From Listeria seeligeri serovar 1/2b str. SLCC3954 (GTDB lineage: Bacteria > Bacillota > Bacilli > Lactobacillales > Listeriaceae): a DNA stretch of 64,000 nt. Below, piece after piece: positions 17,739 through 28,045 of this stretch. Within the stretch, counting starts at the first letter, position 1. Every line of letters begins with the position of its first letter. The DNA lies in the NCBI RefSeq assembly GCF_000027145.1, contig NC_013891.1, positions 2,604,001-2,668,000 of the forward strand. Reading direction: 5' to 3'. The notes under the pieces were generated by a model that saw only the letters and a list, made by a program, of their open reading frames with translations, searched no databases and was not told the DNA's origin. The position numbers were made by a program, and so were the translations under genes.

Positions 17739-19826
17739 TTAATCTTCTTTGTTGTTTCCACCGTTAGCTTTAATGATTTCTTCAGCAATAGATTTAGGAA
17801 CTTCTTCATAGTGGTCAAATTGCATAGTGTATACACCACGACCTTGCGTACCTGAACGAAGGTGAGTTGCATAACCAAACATATTTGCAAGTGGTACAAA
17901 TGCGCGAACAACTTGAGCGTTACCGCGAGCTTCCATACCATCTACACGACCACGACGGGAAGTAATATTACCCATGATATCACCAAGATATTCTTCTGGG
18001 ATAACAACCTCTACAGCCATCATTGGCTCAAGGATTACAGGGTCACATTTCTTAGCAGCATTACGTAATGCCATTGAAGCAGCCACTTTGAAGGCCATTT
18101 CATTGGAATCGACGTCATGGTAAGATCCGTCGTAAAGTTTTGCTTTGATGTCAATCAGTGGATATCCTGCAAGTACACCATTATCTAGTGCGCCTTCAAG
18201 ACCTGCTTGTACAGCTGGGATGTATTCACGTGGAACAACCCCACCAACGATTGCATTTTCAAATTCAAATCCTTTACCTTCTTCGTTTGGTCCGAATTCA
18301 ATCCAAACGTGACCGTATTGTCCACGTCCACCAGATTGACGTACGAATTTACCTTCAACTTGAGCAGATTTACGGAATGTTTCACGATAAGAAACTTGTG
18401 GATCACCAACGTTAGCTTCAACGCGGAATTCACGTCTCATACGGTCAACAAGGATGTCAAGGTGAAGTTCACCCATACCGGAGATAAGTGTTTGGCCAGT
18501 TTCTTGGTCAGTTTCAGCACGGAAAGTTGGATCTTCTTCCGCTAGTTTCGCAAGAGCTTGCCCCATTTTATCTTGGTCAGCTTTCGATTTAGGTTCGATA
18601 GCTACTTGGATAACTGGTTCTGGGAATTCCATGGATTCTAAGATAATTTGATCTTTTTCATCACATAAAGTGTCCCCAGTAGTTGTATCTTTAAGGCCAA
18701 CAGCAGCAGCGATATCACCAGCGTATACGATCGAAATCTCTTCACGGTGATTAGCATGCATTTGAAGGATACGTCCAACACGTTCACGTTTACCTTTAGT
18801 CGAGTTTTGTACATAAGAACCTGAGTTCAAAGTACCGGAATAAACACGGAAGAAAGTTAAGCGTCCAACATAAGGGTCAGTCATAACTTTGAATGCTAGG
18901 GAAGAGAATGGTTCTGAATCATCAGCGTGACGAGCAGCTTCTTCTCCATCAGGCAATACGCCGTTAATAGCTGGAACATCTGTTGGTGCTGGAAGGTAAT
19001 CAAGTACTGCATCTAACATTGGTTGAACACCTTTGTTTTTGAATGCTGTACCACAAACTACAGGATAAAACTCAACGTCAAGTGTTCCTTTACGGATACC
19101 TGCTTTAAGTTCTTCTTTTGTAATTTCTTCGCCTTCTAGATATTTCATCATTAGCTCTTCGTCAAGTTCAGCAACGGCTTCCACTAACTTACCGCGGTAT
19201 TCGTCTGCTAATTCTTTCAGATCAGCTGGAATTTCTTTAATATGAGGGTCATTACCTAAATCATCTTCGTAATATAATGCGTTCATTTCGATTAAGTCAA
19301 TGATACCTTCAAATGTATCTTCGGCCCCGATTGGGAGTTGGATTGGATGCGCATTAGCAGCCAAACGATCATGCAAAGTACCTACAGAATATAGGAAATC
19401 TGCGCCGATTTTGTCCATTTTGTTGACGAATACTACACGAGGAACCCCGTAAGTAGTAGCTTGACGCCAAACTGTTTCTGTTTGTGGTTCTACACCAGAT
19501 TGTGCATCTAGAACCGCAACAGCACCATCAAGTACACGAAGCGAACGTTCAACTTCAACTGTGAAGTCTACGTGTCCTGGTGTATCGATAATGTTTACTC
19601 GGTAGCCTTTCCACTGAGCTGTTGTCGCAGCAGAAGTGATAGTAATACCACGTTCTTGCTCTTGCTCCATCCAGTCCATTTGAGAAGCACCTTCATGGGT
19701 TTCACCAATTTTGTGAATACGCCCTGTATAGAAAAGGATACGTTCAGTAGTGGTAGTTTTACCCGCATCAATGTGGGCCATGATACCAATATTACGAGTC
19801 TTTTCTAAGGAGAACTCTCTAGCCAT
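17739..19826 (-). CDS. fusA: Translation elongation factor G
   Basis: A 695-residue translocase GTPase, full family length. G1 [14 protein letters not shown]3 [20 protein letters not shown] and G4 [10 protein letters not shown] are visible, and the later domains follow ([15 protein letters not shown] in domain IV). It catalyses ribosome translocation and recycling. AAGGAG lies upstream of the ATG. It is the third gene of the str operon after rpsL and rpsG, with a 65-base gap from rpsG. Confidence 0.99.
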   Translation of the reverse strand: MAREFSLEKTRNIGIMAHIDAGKTTTTERILFYTGRIHKIGETHEGASQMDWMEQEQERGITITSAATTAQWKGYRVNIIDTPGHVDFTVEVERSLRVLDGAVAVLDAQSGVEPQTETVWRQATTYGVPRVVFVNKMDKIGADFLYSVGTLHDRLAANAHPIQLPIGAEDTFEGIIDLIEMNALYYEDDLGNDPHIKEIPADLKELADEYRGKLVEAVAELDEELMMKYLEGEEITKEELKAGIRKGTLDVEFYPVVCGTAFKNKGVQPMLDAVLDYLPAPTDVPAINGVLPDGEEAARHADDSEPFSSLAFKVMTDPYVGRLTFFRVYSGTLNSGSYVQNSTKGKRERVGRILQMHANHREEISIVYAGDIAAAVGLKDTTTGDTLCDEKDQIILESMEFPEPVIQVAIEPKSKADQDKMGQALAKLAEEDPTFRAETDQETGQTLISGMGELHLDILVDRMRREFRVEANVGDPQVSYRETFRKSAQVEGKFVRQSGGRGQYGHVWIEFGPNEEGKGFEFENAIVGGVVPREYIPAVQAGLEGALDNGVLAGYPLIDIKAKLYDGSYHDVDSNEMAFKVAASMALRNAAKKCDPVILEPMMAVEVVIPEEYLGDIMGNITSRRGRVDGMEARGNAQVVRAFVPLANMFGYATHLRSGTQGRGVYTMQFDHYEEVPKSIAEEIIKANGGNNKED

Positions 19827-19891
19827 GTTGTATTTCTCCTTCCATAAAACAATTTTTCAGGCAATAAGCCCGGAATTTGTCAGTGATTTTT

Positions 19892-20362
19892 TTACCAACG
19901 ATAGTGAGCGAACGCTCTGTTAGCATCAGCCATTTTGTGTGTATCTTCGCGTTTCTTAACAGAAGCACCAGTATTATTGGCAGCATCCATGATTTCGCGA
20001 GCAACACGTACTTCCATTGTTTTTTCTCCACGAAGGCGAGCATAATTTACTAACCAACGAAGACCAAGAGTAGAACGACGGTCAGTACGTACTTCGATAG
20101 GCACTTGATAGTTAGCACCACCTACACGGCGAGCTTTAACTTCAAGAAGTGGCATGATATTTTTCATTGCTTGTTCAAATACTTCCATTGGATCTTTACC
20201 AGTTTCTTGTGCAATGATATCGAATGCGGAATACAGGATAGCTTGAGACTTTCCACGTTTTCCGTCAACCATCATTTTATTGATTAAACGAGTTACTAGT
20301 TTCGAATTATAAATCGGATCTGGTAACACGTCACGTTTAGTAACAGGACCTTTACGAGGCAT
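19892..20362 (-). CDS. rpsG: 30S ribosomal protein S7
   Basis: A 156-residue S7, the usual Bacillus length, starting [19 protein letters not shown]. It nucleates the 30S head. The ATG at 20362 follows AAAGGAGG; an in-frame upstream codon at 20380 would overlap that site. It lies 30 bases downstream of rpsL in the str operon. Confidence 0.98.
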   Translation of the reverse strand: MPRKGPVTKRDVLPDPIYNSKLVTRLINKMMVDGKRGKSQAILYSAFDIIAQETGKDPMEVFEQAMKNIMPLLEVKARRVGGANYQVPIEVRTDRRSTLGLRWLVNYARLRGEKTMEVRVAREIMDAANNTGASVKKREDTHKMADANRAFAHYRW

Positions 20363-20392
20363 CGGATATCCTCCTTTCATATTTTATAAGTA

Positions 20393-20806
20393 TTATTTTT
20401 TAGGTTTTTTCGTACCGTATTTAGAACGGCTTTGTCCTCTATTTTCAACACCAGCTGTATCAAGCGCTCCACGAACGATATGATAACGTACCCCTGGTAA
20501 ATCTTTTACACGTCCACCACGAATAAGAACAACACTATGTTCTTGTAAGTTGTGACCAATACCAGGAATGTAAGCTGTTACTTCAATACCATTACTCAAA
20601 CGTACACGGGCATATTTACGAAGCGCCGAGTTAGGTTTTTTAGGAGTCATGGTACCAACACGAGTACATACGCCACGTTTTTGCGGAGAGTTAACGTCAG
20701 TTAGTTCTCTTTTAAAACTGTTCAGGCCCTTGTTCAAAGCAGGTGATGTAGATTTTTTAATTTTAGATTGACGAGGTTTGCGTACTAATTGGTTAATTGT
20801 AGGCAT
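20393..20806 (-). CDS. rpsL: 30S ribosomal protein S12
   Basis: A 137-residue S12, first gene of the str operon, with the extra loop near residues 26-38 typical of Gram-positive S12. The streptomycin-related residues look wild type: Lys56 in TPKKPNS and the Lys in GRVKDLPGV are present, so common resistance substitutions at these sites are not seen. The ATG at 20806 follows AAGGAGG. Confidence 0.98.
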
Positions 20807-20946
20807 GGGATAAATTCCTCCTTCCTTATTTAGTAGTTCCACACATCCAGGTGGTTCATTTTTTCGGTAAAATAAAATGGCTGTAAGATCGACCTACAAC
20901 GCTTTTTTATTTTCAGACCTCTGTTTATAGTAGAGGCACCTTGAAT

Positions 20947-20975
20947 ATAGTAACACCTTGACGTTTAGATGTCAA
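20947..20975 (-). promoter_or_regulatory. str operon promoter inside a perfect palindrome
   Basis: On the minus strand, -35 TTGACA (20970-20975), a 17-base spacer and -10 TACTAT (20947-20952). The whole element lies on a 14-base perfect inverted repeat: AGTAACACCTTGAC (20949-20962) and its complement at 20971-20984. The same palindrome is the only hairpin after the upstream dGTPase gene. Confidence 0.65.
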
Positions 20976-20989
20976 GGTGTTACTTGAAA

Positions 20990-22387
20990 TTAACTTAGTC
21001 CATTCAACCGTTGATATAAATCTTTCGCGTAGCTGTCGGTCATTCCACAAATGAAATCTGTTACGAGTAGCAGGCGGAGATAAAGTTTCATCGTTTCGCT
21101 CTCGCCTTCTGCATTTTTGCGGTAGCAACCTAGATAGTTATCGGAAATCAAAGTTAGTAGGCGTTTGTCTTTGGCTGTTTGGCGTTCTGGGGTTTCGCTG
21201 TCGTAATAAATGACTGCGGGAATGAAGGTTTCAAGTAGTTTGGAGATAATTTCGTTGCCAGCGATTTCAGATTCAACGATGCCTTTGTCTTGGTAAATAT
21301 ACGTGAAGGAAAGGCTTTGTAAGATTTGAACAAGCTGTTCGGCCTCAGAAGCGTCAATTAGCGAATCGTTGAAAGTTCCGGCCATTATTGCTTCATAATT
21401 TGCGTAAAATACTTCGAGTGAGCGATTGATTAATTGACCGCGGACGTTGGAAGCTAGCCACTGTTGCACGATGAAGCTTTCTTCTTGTCCTTCGTAGCGT
21501 TCGCTTTTTTTCTTGAGTTCACTGTAACATGCAGCGGTGACTTTATTGTGCTCTTCTACTTCTTCAAAGCCTTTCAAAATTTGCTTAATATTGACGATGC
21601 CTTTTTTTACGCCGTCTTCTAAGTCAGCATTGAGATAGGCGATATCATCTGCAACCTCGAGTAAATAAGTTAGCGGATGACGATTATCAAGCGCTTCGGT
21701 TGCAGTAGTTATTTCATTAAATAGTGATTCATCTGCATAAAAATAGCCTAGTTTTTTACTTTTGATTTGGTTTTTATTTACTTTTAAGGAAGAAACTGGG
21801 TATTTTATGACCGCATTTAGTGTTGCGAAGGTTAAATTTAAGCCATATTGATCGAAAAGATAGTGTAGTTTGGATACCACTCGAAGCACTTGTGCGTTAC
21901 CTTCAAAGTAGTAAAAGTCTTCTTTCATTTGCGGTGTGAGGATTTCGGCCAAGCTTTTATTTTTGTATGTGATTGTTGCTAGGTTATCCCTGAACCATTC
22001 GCGAATACTTTCTTCGCCAAAATGACCGAATGGCGGATTTCCCATATCGTGTAAAAGTCCCGCACATGCAAGGATTTCAGGGATTTTCTCCGCGTGGTCT
22101 TTCGTGAAATCTTCATCTAGTTTTTCTTCTTTAATTGTGTGTGTCACCATGTTTCCCATGGATTTTGCAATTGTACTTACTTCCATAGAATGTGTCAGCC
22201 GAGTTCGGACAAAATCACTTTTTTCTAGTGGAAATACTTGGGTTTTATCTTGTAAGCGACGAAATGATGCACTCATGACGATGCGCTGAAAGTCGTTTTC
22301 AAAAGCGCTACGTACGTCGGTGTTTTTAGAGCGAGTTACACCTGATTCACGGCGGCGTTTATCGTTTAAAAGTTTATCCCATTTCAT
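20990..22387 (-). CDS. dGTP triphosphohydrolase-like HD-domain protein
   Basis: A 465-residue protein of the Dgt family, which splits dGTP to deoxyguanosine and triphosphate and so tunes dNTP pools. HD-domain metal ligands are visible: RLTHSMEV (His66), CAGLLHDMGNPPFGHFGEE near residue 115 and VADDIAYLNADLEDG near 220. The length and the N-terminal SFRRLQDKTQVFPLE fit class 1 Dgt. Its start codon abuts the stop codon of the GNAT gene, so the two are co-transcribed from the promoter at 22916-22944. Confidence 0.9.
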   Translation of the reverse strand: MKWDKLLNDKRRRESGVTRSKNTDVRSAFENDFQRIVMSASFRRLQDKTQVFPLEKSDFVRTRLTHSMEVSTIAKSMGNMVTHTIKEEKLDEDFTKDHAEKIPEILACAGLLHDMGNPPFGHFGEESIREWFRDNLATITYKNKSLAEILTPQMKEDFYYFEGNAQVLRVVSKLHYLFDQYGLNLTFATLNAVIKYPVSSLKVNKNQIKSKKLGYFYADESLFNEITTATEALDNRHPLTYLLEVADDIAYLNADLEDGVKKGIVNIKQILKGFEEVEEHNKVTAACYSELKKKSERYEGQEESFIVQQWLASNVRGQLINRSLEVFYANYEAIMAGTFNDSLIDASEAEQLVQILQSLSFTYIYQDKGIVESEIAGNEIISKLLETFIPAVIYYDSETPERQTAKDKRLLTLISDNYLGCYRKNAEGESETMKLYLRLLLVTDFICGMTDSYAKDLYQRLNGLS

Positions 22388-22882
22388 TTATTTCACGTCC
22401 TTTATAGGTTTGCTTAGTTTTTCCATTTCAGTTTTGGAAAGTCTATGTACGGTCCATTCTGACATTTGTTCCGCACCGATTTTTTCATAAAAATCCATAC
22501 CAGATTTATTTTCATTTAGGCACCACCATTCAAATCTTCCGCAGTCTCGTGCTAATGCTAATTTAGAAAGATGTGCAAAAAATTGTGTTCCAAAACCTTT
22601 GCCGCGCATTTCTGGGATGATGTAGAGGTCTTCTAAATAGAGGCCTTTTTTACCAAGTAATGTGGAAAAATTATGAAAAAAGAGCGCAAAACCAATTGGC
22701 TTTTCTTGATATTCGGCGATAATTACTTCGGCTGATTTCTCTTTAAAAAGCGCATGTTGTAAGCTATCTTCCGTTGCTACTACATCTCTTTCAATACCTT
22801 CATGAGTTGCAAGTTCTGTAATAAAACGAAGAATTAACTGCGTATCTTTTTCTGTCCCGTTTCGAAATGTTAGTTGTGCCAT
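22388..22882 (-). CDS. GNAT-family N-acetyltransferase (spermidine/spermine type)
   Basis: A 164-residue single GNAT domain. The acetyl-CoA loop is YIIPEMRGKGFGTQFFAHL near residue 95, preceded by the beta-4 strand GLYLEDL. The overall pattern (FALFFHNFST before it, RFEWWCLNENKSGMDFYEKIGA after it) resembles diamine/spermidine acetyltransferases, but the substrate cannot be assigned. It is first in a two-gene unit with the dGTPase. Confidence 0.85.
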   Translation of the reverse strand: MAQLTFRNGTEKDTQLILRFITELATHEGIERDVVATEDSLQHALFKEKSAEVIIAEYQEKPIGFALFFHNFSTLLGKKGLYLEDLYIIPEMRGKGFGTQFFAHLSKLALARDCGRFEWWCLNENKSGMDFYEKIGAEQMSEWTVHRLSKTEMEKLSKPIKDVK

Positions 22883-22915
22883 CTATCTCTTCCTTTTCGT
22901 TGTCGTAGTAATATA

Positions 22916-22944
22916 AGTATAATCTAGAGGGGAGGATGTATCAA
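22916..22944 (-). promoter_or_regulatory. Promoter of the GNAT-dGTPase unit
   Basis: On the minus strand, -35 TTGATA (22939-22944), a 17-base spacer and -10 TATACT (22916-22921). Confidence 0.6.
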
Positions 22945-22962
22945 TTAAAAAATAATTACTAT

Positions 22963-22998
22963 AAAAAACTAGGCGCTTTTTTCGCAACCTAGTTTTTT
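22963..22998 (-). terminator. Terminator of the pentitol operon
   Basis: AAAAACTAGG and CCTAGTTTTT pair around a GC-containing loop and are T-rich at the end on both strands. It lies directly after the ribulose-phosphate epimerase gene. Confidence 0.8.
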
Positions 22999-23004
22999 AG
23001 TATT

Positions 23005-23649
23005 TTATTGTTTTAACCCTTGAACACATGCAACTTTATCTTCTGCACCAAAGAAATAAGATCCAGCAACAAGGACATCCACGCCTGCTTGTTTACATTT
23101 TTCTGCGGTTTCGGCATTTACTCCGCCATCTACTTCGATAACGTAGCTTCCGCGATTTTTCCGGCGCCAGTTATCGAGATAACGCATATTTTCAATGGTG
23201 GAATCAATAAATGCTTGTCCGCCAAATCCAGGATTTACTGTCATTTGTAAGACTAAATCAACATCACCTAAAATGGCATCTAACACGCTTGCTGGAGTTC
23301 CGGGGTTAAGTACTACTCCCGCTTTACAACCAGCTTGTTTGATTTGTTGAATGACACGGTGGATGTGCGGGGCTGCTTCAATATGCACGGAAATAATGTG
23401 CGCTCCCGCCGCTGCAAATTTTTCAATATAGTTTTCTGGATTTGCGAGCATTAAGTGAACATCAAGCGGAATGGTCGCTGTTTTGCCAATTTGCTCAACC
23501 ATGTCAATCCCAAAGGTTAGATTGGGGACAAAATGACCGTCCATGACATCAATATGAAGGTAGTCAGACCCTGCAAGTTCTGCTTCTTTAATGGAATTTG
23601 CCATATTCATATAGTCGGCTGCAAGTAGAGACGGCGCTACGAAAGTCAT
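23005..23649 (-). CDS. rpe: Ribulose-phosphate 3-epimerase
   Basis: A 214-residue TIM-barrel epimerase interconverting ribulose 5-phosphate and xylulose 5-phosphate. Active-site motifs are [25 protein letters not shown] and [10 protein letters not shown]. It overlaps the transketolase stop codon by ATGA, indicating coupled translation. It is the last gene of the pentitol operon and one of two epimerases in it. The main housekeeping Rpe is presumably elsewhere. Confidence 0.93.
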   Translation of the reverse strand: MTFVAPSLLAADYMNMANSIKEAELAGSDYLHIDVMDGHFVPNLTFGIDMVEQIGKTATIPLDVHLMLANPENYIEKFAAAGAHIISVHIEAAPHIHRVIQQIKQAGCKAGVVLNPGTPASVLDAILGDVDLVLQMTVNPGFGGQAFIDSTIENMRYLDNWRRKNRGSYVIEVDGGVNAETAEKCKQAGVDVLVAGSYFFGAEDKVACVQGLKQ

Positions 23650-25670
23650 ACGCGCACACCGGCTTTCGTAATTACAGCCTCTACACGATTAGCGACATTT
23701 TCTGCTGTGAAACCATAAGCATTAAACAAGTCTTTTGCTGGTGCTGATGCGCCGAAGTGGTCAATTCCTAACATATCGCCTTCTGAACCGATAAACTCTT
23801 TCCAACCAAATGTAGTTCCGGCTTCAATTGCGAATCTAGCTGTCACTTCTTTTGGTAAAATACTTTCTTTATAGTCTGCGCTGGTTTTTTCAAAGCGTTC
23901 CCAGCTGGATAAACTAACAACGGACACATCTACTTCTCTTTTCGCTAGTTCTTTCTTCGCTTCAATAGCAAGCGATACTTCCGAGCCAGTGGCGATAATA
24001 ATAGCATCTGGTTGCGCATTACTTGCCGGAGCAACTACATAAGCTCCTTTTTCTACCCCTGCGTCTACTTCGGCTTGATTATTTTCAAGCACCGGTAAGT
24101 CTTGACGGGATAAAACAAGTGCAATTGGTCCAGCTGTATTTGTAGCAGCAAGTTCCCAAGCAGCACGTGTTTCTTTTGCATCAGCCGGACGAATCACGGT
24201 AAGCCCTGGCATAGCACGAAGCGAGGCTAAATGTTCGATTGGTTCATGGGTTGGGCCGTCTTCTCCAACTGCGATACTATCATGCGTGAATACATAAGTT
24301 ACTGGAAGTTGCATAAGCGCCGCCATCCGCATTGCTGGGCGAACATAATCCGAGAAAACGAAGAAGGTGGAGCCAAACACGCGTAAACCGCTATGCAAGG
24401 CCATTCCGTTTAACATTGCCCCCATTGCAAATTCACGTACCCCAAACCAAATATTTTTGCCGGCTGGATCTGCTTTGCTATATGCTGGACTAGCATCAAT
24501 AAATGTTTTATTAGAGCAACCTAGGTCAGCGGAACCTCCGAAAATTTCTGGTAATTCAGCCGCAATTGCGTTAATCATTTTTCCAGATGCAGAACGAGTT
24601 GCAATACTTGCTCCAGCTTCAAAAGTTGGCAAATTAGCATTCCAGTCTGCTGCTACTTCCCCTGCTAAAACGCGGTCTAATTGGCTTGCAAGTTCTGGGA
24701 ATTCTTTTTTGTAATTAGTTAGCATCGTATTCCAAGCGCCCTCTAATTTTTCACCGCGAGCTTTGTAATTTCTTAAGTAATCGCGAACTTCAGTTGGTAC
24801 TGTAAATGGTTCTTCTGTCCAGTCATAATGTTCCTTAGCACCGCGCGCTTCTTTTTCTCCAAGTGGAGCTCCGTGACTTGCAGAGCTGCCCGATTTAGTT
24901 GGCGCGCCGTAGCCGATGACTGTTTTCACTTCAATTAGCGTTGGCTTCGAAGTTTCTAATTTTGCTTGGACAATTTTTTCTTGGATAGCAGCTAAGTTAT
25001 TACCATCTTCCACGCGAAGCACTTGCCAGCCGTATGCACGGAAACGATCTGCGGCATTTTCACTAAAAGTAGCACTCAGGTCGCCATCTAAACAAATATC
25101 ATTGGAATCATATAAAACAATTAATTTTCCTAGTCCAAGGTGTCCGGCAAGTGACGCTGTTTCTGATGCTACACCTTCCATTAAATCGCCGTCACCACAA
25201 ATTGCATAAGTATAATGGTCCACAATTGGATAATTAGGTTGGTTGTACTGGGCTGCTAAATGAGACTCCGCCAGTGCCATTCCAGCAGCCATACCAATGC
25301 CTTGGCCGAGGGGTCCACTTGTTGCATCAACACCTGCTGTCCAACCAAATTCTGGATGTCCTGGTGTTAAGCTGTCTAATTGACGAAATGACTTTAAATC
25401 TTCCATTTTTACATCATAACCAAATAAATGAAGCATACTATAAAGTAGCGCTGAACCATGTCCCGCTGATAAAACAAAACGATCACGGTTAAACCATTCT
25501 GGATTTGCTGGATTAAATACTAAATGTTTTGCAAATAGCATATAAGCCATTGGCGCTGCACCCATTGGCATTCCTGGATGTCCTGAATTTGCTTTCTCAA
25601 TCATATCAATTGATAACGAACGAATCGTGTCTACTGCTTGTCTGTCTAATGTTTTTTTCAAAACTGTCAT
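23646..25670 (-). CDS. tkt: Transketolase
   Basis: A 674-residue thiamine-diphosphate enzyme of usual length. Motifs are [17 protein letters not shown], the TPP site [14 protein letters not shown] near residue 155 and the pyrimidine-domain segment [26 protein letters not shown] near 470. It moves two-carbon units between xylulose 5-phosphate and aldose phosphates, feeding pentitol-derived xylulose 5-phosphate into glycolysis. Its placement between two epimerase genes makes the operon self-sufficient for pentose phosphate processing. Confidence 0.97.
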   Translation of the reverse strand: MTVLKKTLDRQAVDTIRSLSIDMIEKANSGHPGMPMGAAPMAYMLFAKHLVFNPANPEWFNRDRFVLSAGHGSALLYSMLHLFGYDVKMEDLKSFRQLDSLTPGHPEFGWTAGVDATSGPLGQGIGMAAGMALAESHLAAQYNQPNYPIVDHYTYAICGDGDLMEGVASETASLAGHLGLGKLIVLYDSNDICLDGDLSATFSENAADRFRAYGWQVLRVEDGNNLAAIQEKIVQAKLETSKPTLIEVKTVIGYGAPTKSGSSASHGAPLGEKEARGAKEHYDWTEEPFTVPTEVRDYLRNYKARGEKLEGAWNTMLTNYKKEFPELASQLDRVLAGEVAADWNANLPTFEAGASIATRSASGKMINAIAAELPEIFGGSADLGCSNKTFIDASPAYSKADPAGKNIWFGVREFAMGAMLNGMALHSGLRVFGSTFFVFSDYVRPAMRMAALMQLPVTYVFTHDSIAVGEDGPTHEPIEHLASLRAMPGLTVIRPADAKETRAAWELAATNTAGPIALVLSRQDLPVLENNQAEVDAGVEKGAYVVAPASNAQPDAIIIATGSEVSLAIEAKKELAKREVDVSVVSLSSWERFEKTSADYKESILPKEVTARFAIEAGTTFGWKEFIGSEGDMLGIDHFGASAPAKDLFNAYGFTAENVANRVEAVITKAGVRV

Positions 25671-25694
25671 CTCCCTTAAATTCTTTGTGCTTAT

Positions 25695-26369
25695 TTACAC
25701 ATGTTTTTCTACGTCAGACCAAATGTGTACAAGTCTTTCTGAGTAACTTGTTTTATCTCGGTCGTGAAATAGTGCCGATGTTCCTAACACATAAATATCT
25801 GGTAAACAGTCGCGCATCAAGCCTACTGTTTCTTTATTAATGTTGCCATCTACTTCGATTAATGGCACATGGACTTTTCCAGCTAATTTTGCTTTTAAGT
25901 CCCGCAATTTTTGAAGCACATCTGTTTGAAACTTTTGTCCTGCAAAACCGGGATTTACCGTCATCATCAACACCATTTCCACATCATTTAAATAAGGATA
26001 AATTGCTTCGATGGGTGTTTCTGGATTAATTGCAATGGAAGGTTTGATATTATAAGAACGGATTTTCCTGATCACTTCTGTTACATCGTCCGCCACTTCT
26101 ACGTGAAAAGAAATGTATTCTGGCTTCACTGGGCCAAACATATCAATATATTTAAGTGGGGTAATTGTCGCTAAATGTATGTCTAACGGAATTTCTGTGT
26201 TATTTCGCACTATTTCCAAATATTCAGGACCAAGTGCAAGATTATTCACATATACACCGTCCATCACATCACAGTGTAGTAGTTCCACGCCAGCTGATTC
26301 AAGACGCTTAAGTTCATCTCCTAAATGTAGTTGATCAGCACACATAATTGAAGCGGCTATTTTCCTCAT
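25695..26369 (-). CDS. Ribulose-phosphate 3-epimerase family protein (second copy, divergent)
   Basis: A 224-residue epimerase-fold protein: IAASIMCADQLHL, LHCDVMDGVYVNNLALG and MTVNPGFAGQKF keep the metal and catalytic residues (His, Asp, Met). It is more divergent than the downstream Rpe and resembles allulose/AlsE-type or pathway-specific epimerases, so its substrate may be another ketose phosphate. The ATG at 26369 was chosen because GAGG precedes it well. A GTG at 26381 would overlap the rpiB stop as GTGA and is an alternative. Confidence 0.87.
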   Translation of the reverse strand: MRKIAASIMCADQLHLGDELKRLESAGVELLHCDVMDGVYVNNLALGPEYLEIVRNNTEIPLDIHLATITPLKYIDMFGPVKPEYISFHVEVADDVTEVIRKIRSYNIKPSIAINPETPIEAIYPYLNDVEMVLMMTVNPGFAGQKFQTDVLQKLRDLKAKLAGKVHVPLIEVDGNINKETVGLMRDCLPDIYVLGTSALFHDRDKTSYSERLVHIWSDVEKHV

Positions 26370-26377
26370 TTTTATCC

Positions 26378-26818
26378 TCACTTTCTTTCAAGTTCAGTAA
26401 TTTTATCTAAGCGACGTTTATGACGGTCTCCAGCAAAAGTTGCCTCAAGCCAAGTATCAACAATTAAAAGCGCCAATCCTTCGCCAATTACGCGCTCGCC
26501 TAGACAGAGAATGTTGCTATTATTATGTTCACGAGTAGCACGCGCTGAAAAAGTATCAGAAACAACTGCTGCACGGATTCCGTCGACTTTGTTAGCCGCA
26601 ATACTCATCCCAATCCCAGTTCCACAGCATAAAATCCCAAGTTCCGATTGTCCGCTAACTACTTGATTGGCAACCTCTTCTGCATAAGATGGAAAATCGA
26701 CACTATCATCCGTATATGTTCCAATATCAACAACTTCGATATCTTTTTCGCGTAAATGTTTCACAATGGCATCTTTTAGTCTACGTCCGCCGTGGTCACA
26801 ACCAATTGTTAATTTCAT
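26378..26818 (-). CDS. rpiB: Ribose 5-phosphate isomerase B family protein
   Basis: A 146-residue RpiB/LacAB-fold isomerase: GCDHGGRRLKD at the start, the active Cys region GILCCGTGIGMSIAANK near residue 62 and ATREHNNSNILCLG near 95. It interconverts ribulose 5-phosphate and ribose 5-phosphate or a related pair. It lies in the pentitol operon upstream of the epimerase. A second RpiB gene is at 36849. Confidence 0.92.
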   Translation of the reverse strand: MKLTIGCDHGGRRLKDAIVKHLREKDIEVVDIGTYTDDSVDFPSYAEEVANQVVSGQSELGILCCGTGIGMSIAANKVDGIRAAVVSDTFSARATREHNNSNILCLGERVIGEGLALLIVDTWLEATFAGDRHKRRLDKITELERK

Positions 26819-26875
26819 TTAATTTCACCTTCATTAATAGATTTTTTTCTTTTAACGCCTTATAATGAAATGGAA

Positions 26876-26903
26876 CCGAGAACATACGCGAATATGTTCT
26901 CGG
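26876..26903 (-). other. Strong hairpin between the small ORF and rpiB
   Basis: CCGAGAACATA / TATGTTCTCGG perfect 11-base stem with a 6-base loop. TTCCATTTC rather than a T-run follows on the minus strand, so it is more likely an RNA-stability or processing element inside the operon than a full terminator. Confidence 0.55.
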
Positions 26904-26910
26904 CTCATTT

Positions 26911-26994
26911 CTAAGGATGACTACTGTAAAACATCTGAGCCCGAGAAGCTTTGGATTCGTTTACACGGTTATCCTTTTTTTGATGTTTTTTCAT
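26911..26994 (-). CDS. Small basic ORF (27 residues) in the pentitol operon
   Basis: An ATG at 26994 is preceded by GGAGG with a 9-base spacer and opens 27 codons ending at a TAG. The product begins MKKHQKKDNRVNES, is basic and has no membrane segment. It sits 18 bases after the stop codon of the polyol dehydrogenase and just before the strong hairpin, all in the operon direction. No family is recognised. The good ribosome site is the main support. It could be a real small protein or a chance ORF. Confidence 0.45.
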   Translation of the reverse strand: MKKHQKKDNRVNESKASRAQMFYSSHP

Positions 26995-27012
26995 ACAGCT
27001 CATCCTCCGTTA

Positions 27013-28044
27013 TTAAGATTTCACTAATACTTTAATTTCATTTCCTGCCATAACTGCCTCGAAAGCCTCGCGCCAGTCATCTAATCCGTACACTTTTGTA
27101 ATCATTTTGTCTGTATTGATTTTGCCATTAGCTAGTAAGTCCAGTGCTAAAATCCATGAAGAAGGTTTTTGTGAGCGACTGCCGATATAAGCAATCTCAC
27201 GTTGAATAATTGATTCTTCATCAATCGGATTTTTCTTTTCAGCAAAAAGTCCTACTTGAACAAAATCGCCTTTTTTCTTCGTTAGTGGTAATCCTTGATT
27301 TACTGCTGGGACTGCGCCAGAACAATCAAATACTCGTTCAGCTCCGTAACCATCTGTCATGCCAAGCACAACTTCAGCCAAGTCTTCTTTTAAGGTATCG
27401 ACAATCCGGTCCATGCCAAGCTCTTTTGCAAGACGTAAGCGATCGCTATCTTTGGTAATTCCTGCCATAATCACCGTAGCTCCTTGCGCTTTCACAACTT
27501 GAGCAAGTAATAACCCGATTGGTCCTGGTCCGAAAACAAGTACTGTATCATCAGGGCGAATCGTTGTTTTTTCAAGTGCAGAGTGAACACAGCATGCAAG
27601 TGGTTCTGTAAGTGCAGCCGCTTCCAGTGAAATCCGCTCATCTAACACATGACAACTTTCCTCGCGAGATAAAACAAATTCTGCAAAACTACCATTTGCT
27701 TGTGTACCAATGCCGCGACGATTGCTACATAAATTGTAATCACGTTCTTTACAATAAATACATTCCTCACAAGTTTCAAAAGTTGTTTCACTTGTGACGC
27801 GGTCTCCCACTTTGATACTAGTTACATCTGGCCCAACTTCTACGACTACACCTGAAAATTCATGTCCGAGTGTAACTGGTGTTGTTGGATTTTTGTATTC
27901 ACCTTTGAATGTATGGATATCTGATCCACAAATCCCAGTAAACGCTACTTTGATTTTTACTTTGTCGCCATAAGCTTGTGGCTCTTCCACGTCTTTTAGC
28001 TCCATTTGATCATATCCGGGGTTTGTTTTTACTACTGCTTTCAA
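27013..28044 (-). CDS. Zinc-dependent polyol (phosphate) dehydrogenase
   Basis: A 343-residue medium-chain dehydrogenase. The catalytic zinc site (GICGSDIH, GHEFSG), the structural zinc cluster (CEECIYCKERDYNLC) and the NAD-binding VLVFGPGPIGLL are all present. In the L. monocytogenes pentitol operon this enzyme and its neighbour are thought to oxidise phosphorylated D-arabitol or D-xylitol to xylulose 5-phosphate. The start is probably the TTG at 28044, giving MKAVVKTN with AAGGTG 9 bases upstream. A GTG at 28056 lies inside that ribosome site. Confidence 0.88.
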   Translation of the reverse strand: MKAVVKTNPGYDQMELKDVEEPQAYGDKVKIKVAFTGICGSDIHTFKGEYKNPTTPVTLGHEFSGVVVEVGPDVTSIKVGDRVTSETTFETCEECIYCKERDYNLCSNRRGIGTQANGSFAEFVLSREESCHVLDERISLEAAALTEPLACCVHSALEKTTIRPDDTVLVFGPGPIGLLLAQVVKAQGATVIMAGITKDSDRLRLAKELGMDRIVDTLKEDLAEVVLGMTDGYGAERVFDCSGAVPAVNQGLPLTKKKGDFVQVGLFAEKKNPIDEESIIQREIAYIGSRSQKPSSWILALDLLANGKINTDKMITKVYGLDDWREAFEAVMAGNEIKVLVKS

Positions 28045-28045
28045 A

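Noticed and set aside
18207-18545. Long plus-strand ORFs opposite fusA (also 18158-18415 and 19572-19808)
   Set aside because: They are antisense shadows of a highly biased essential gene, without ribosome sites or recognisable products.
20393-20806. Streptomycin-resistance mutation in rpsL
   Set aside because: The Lys in TPKKPNS and the Lys in GRVKDLPG are wild type.
25695-26369. Second Rpe gene as a degenerate duplicate
   Set aside because: The frame is full length and all catalytic motifs are kept, so it is treated as a working gene.
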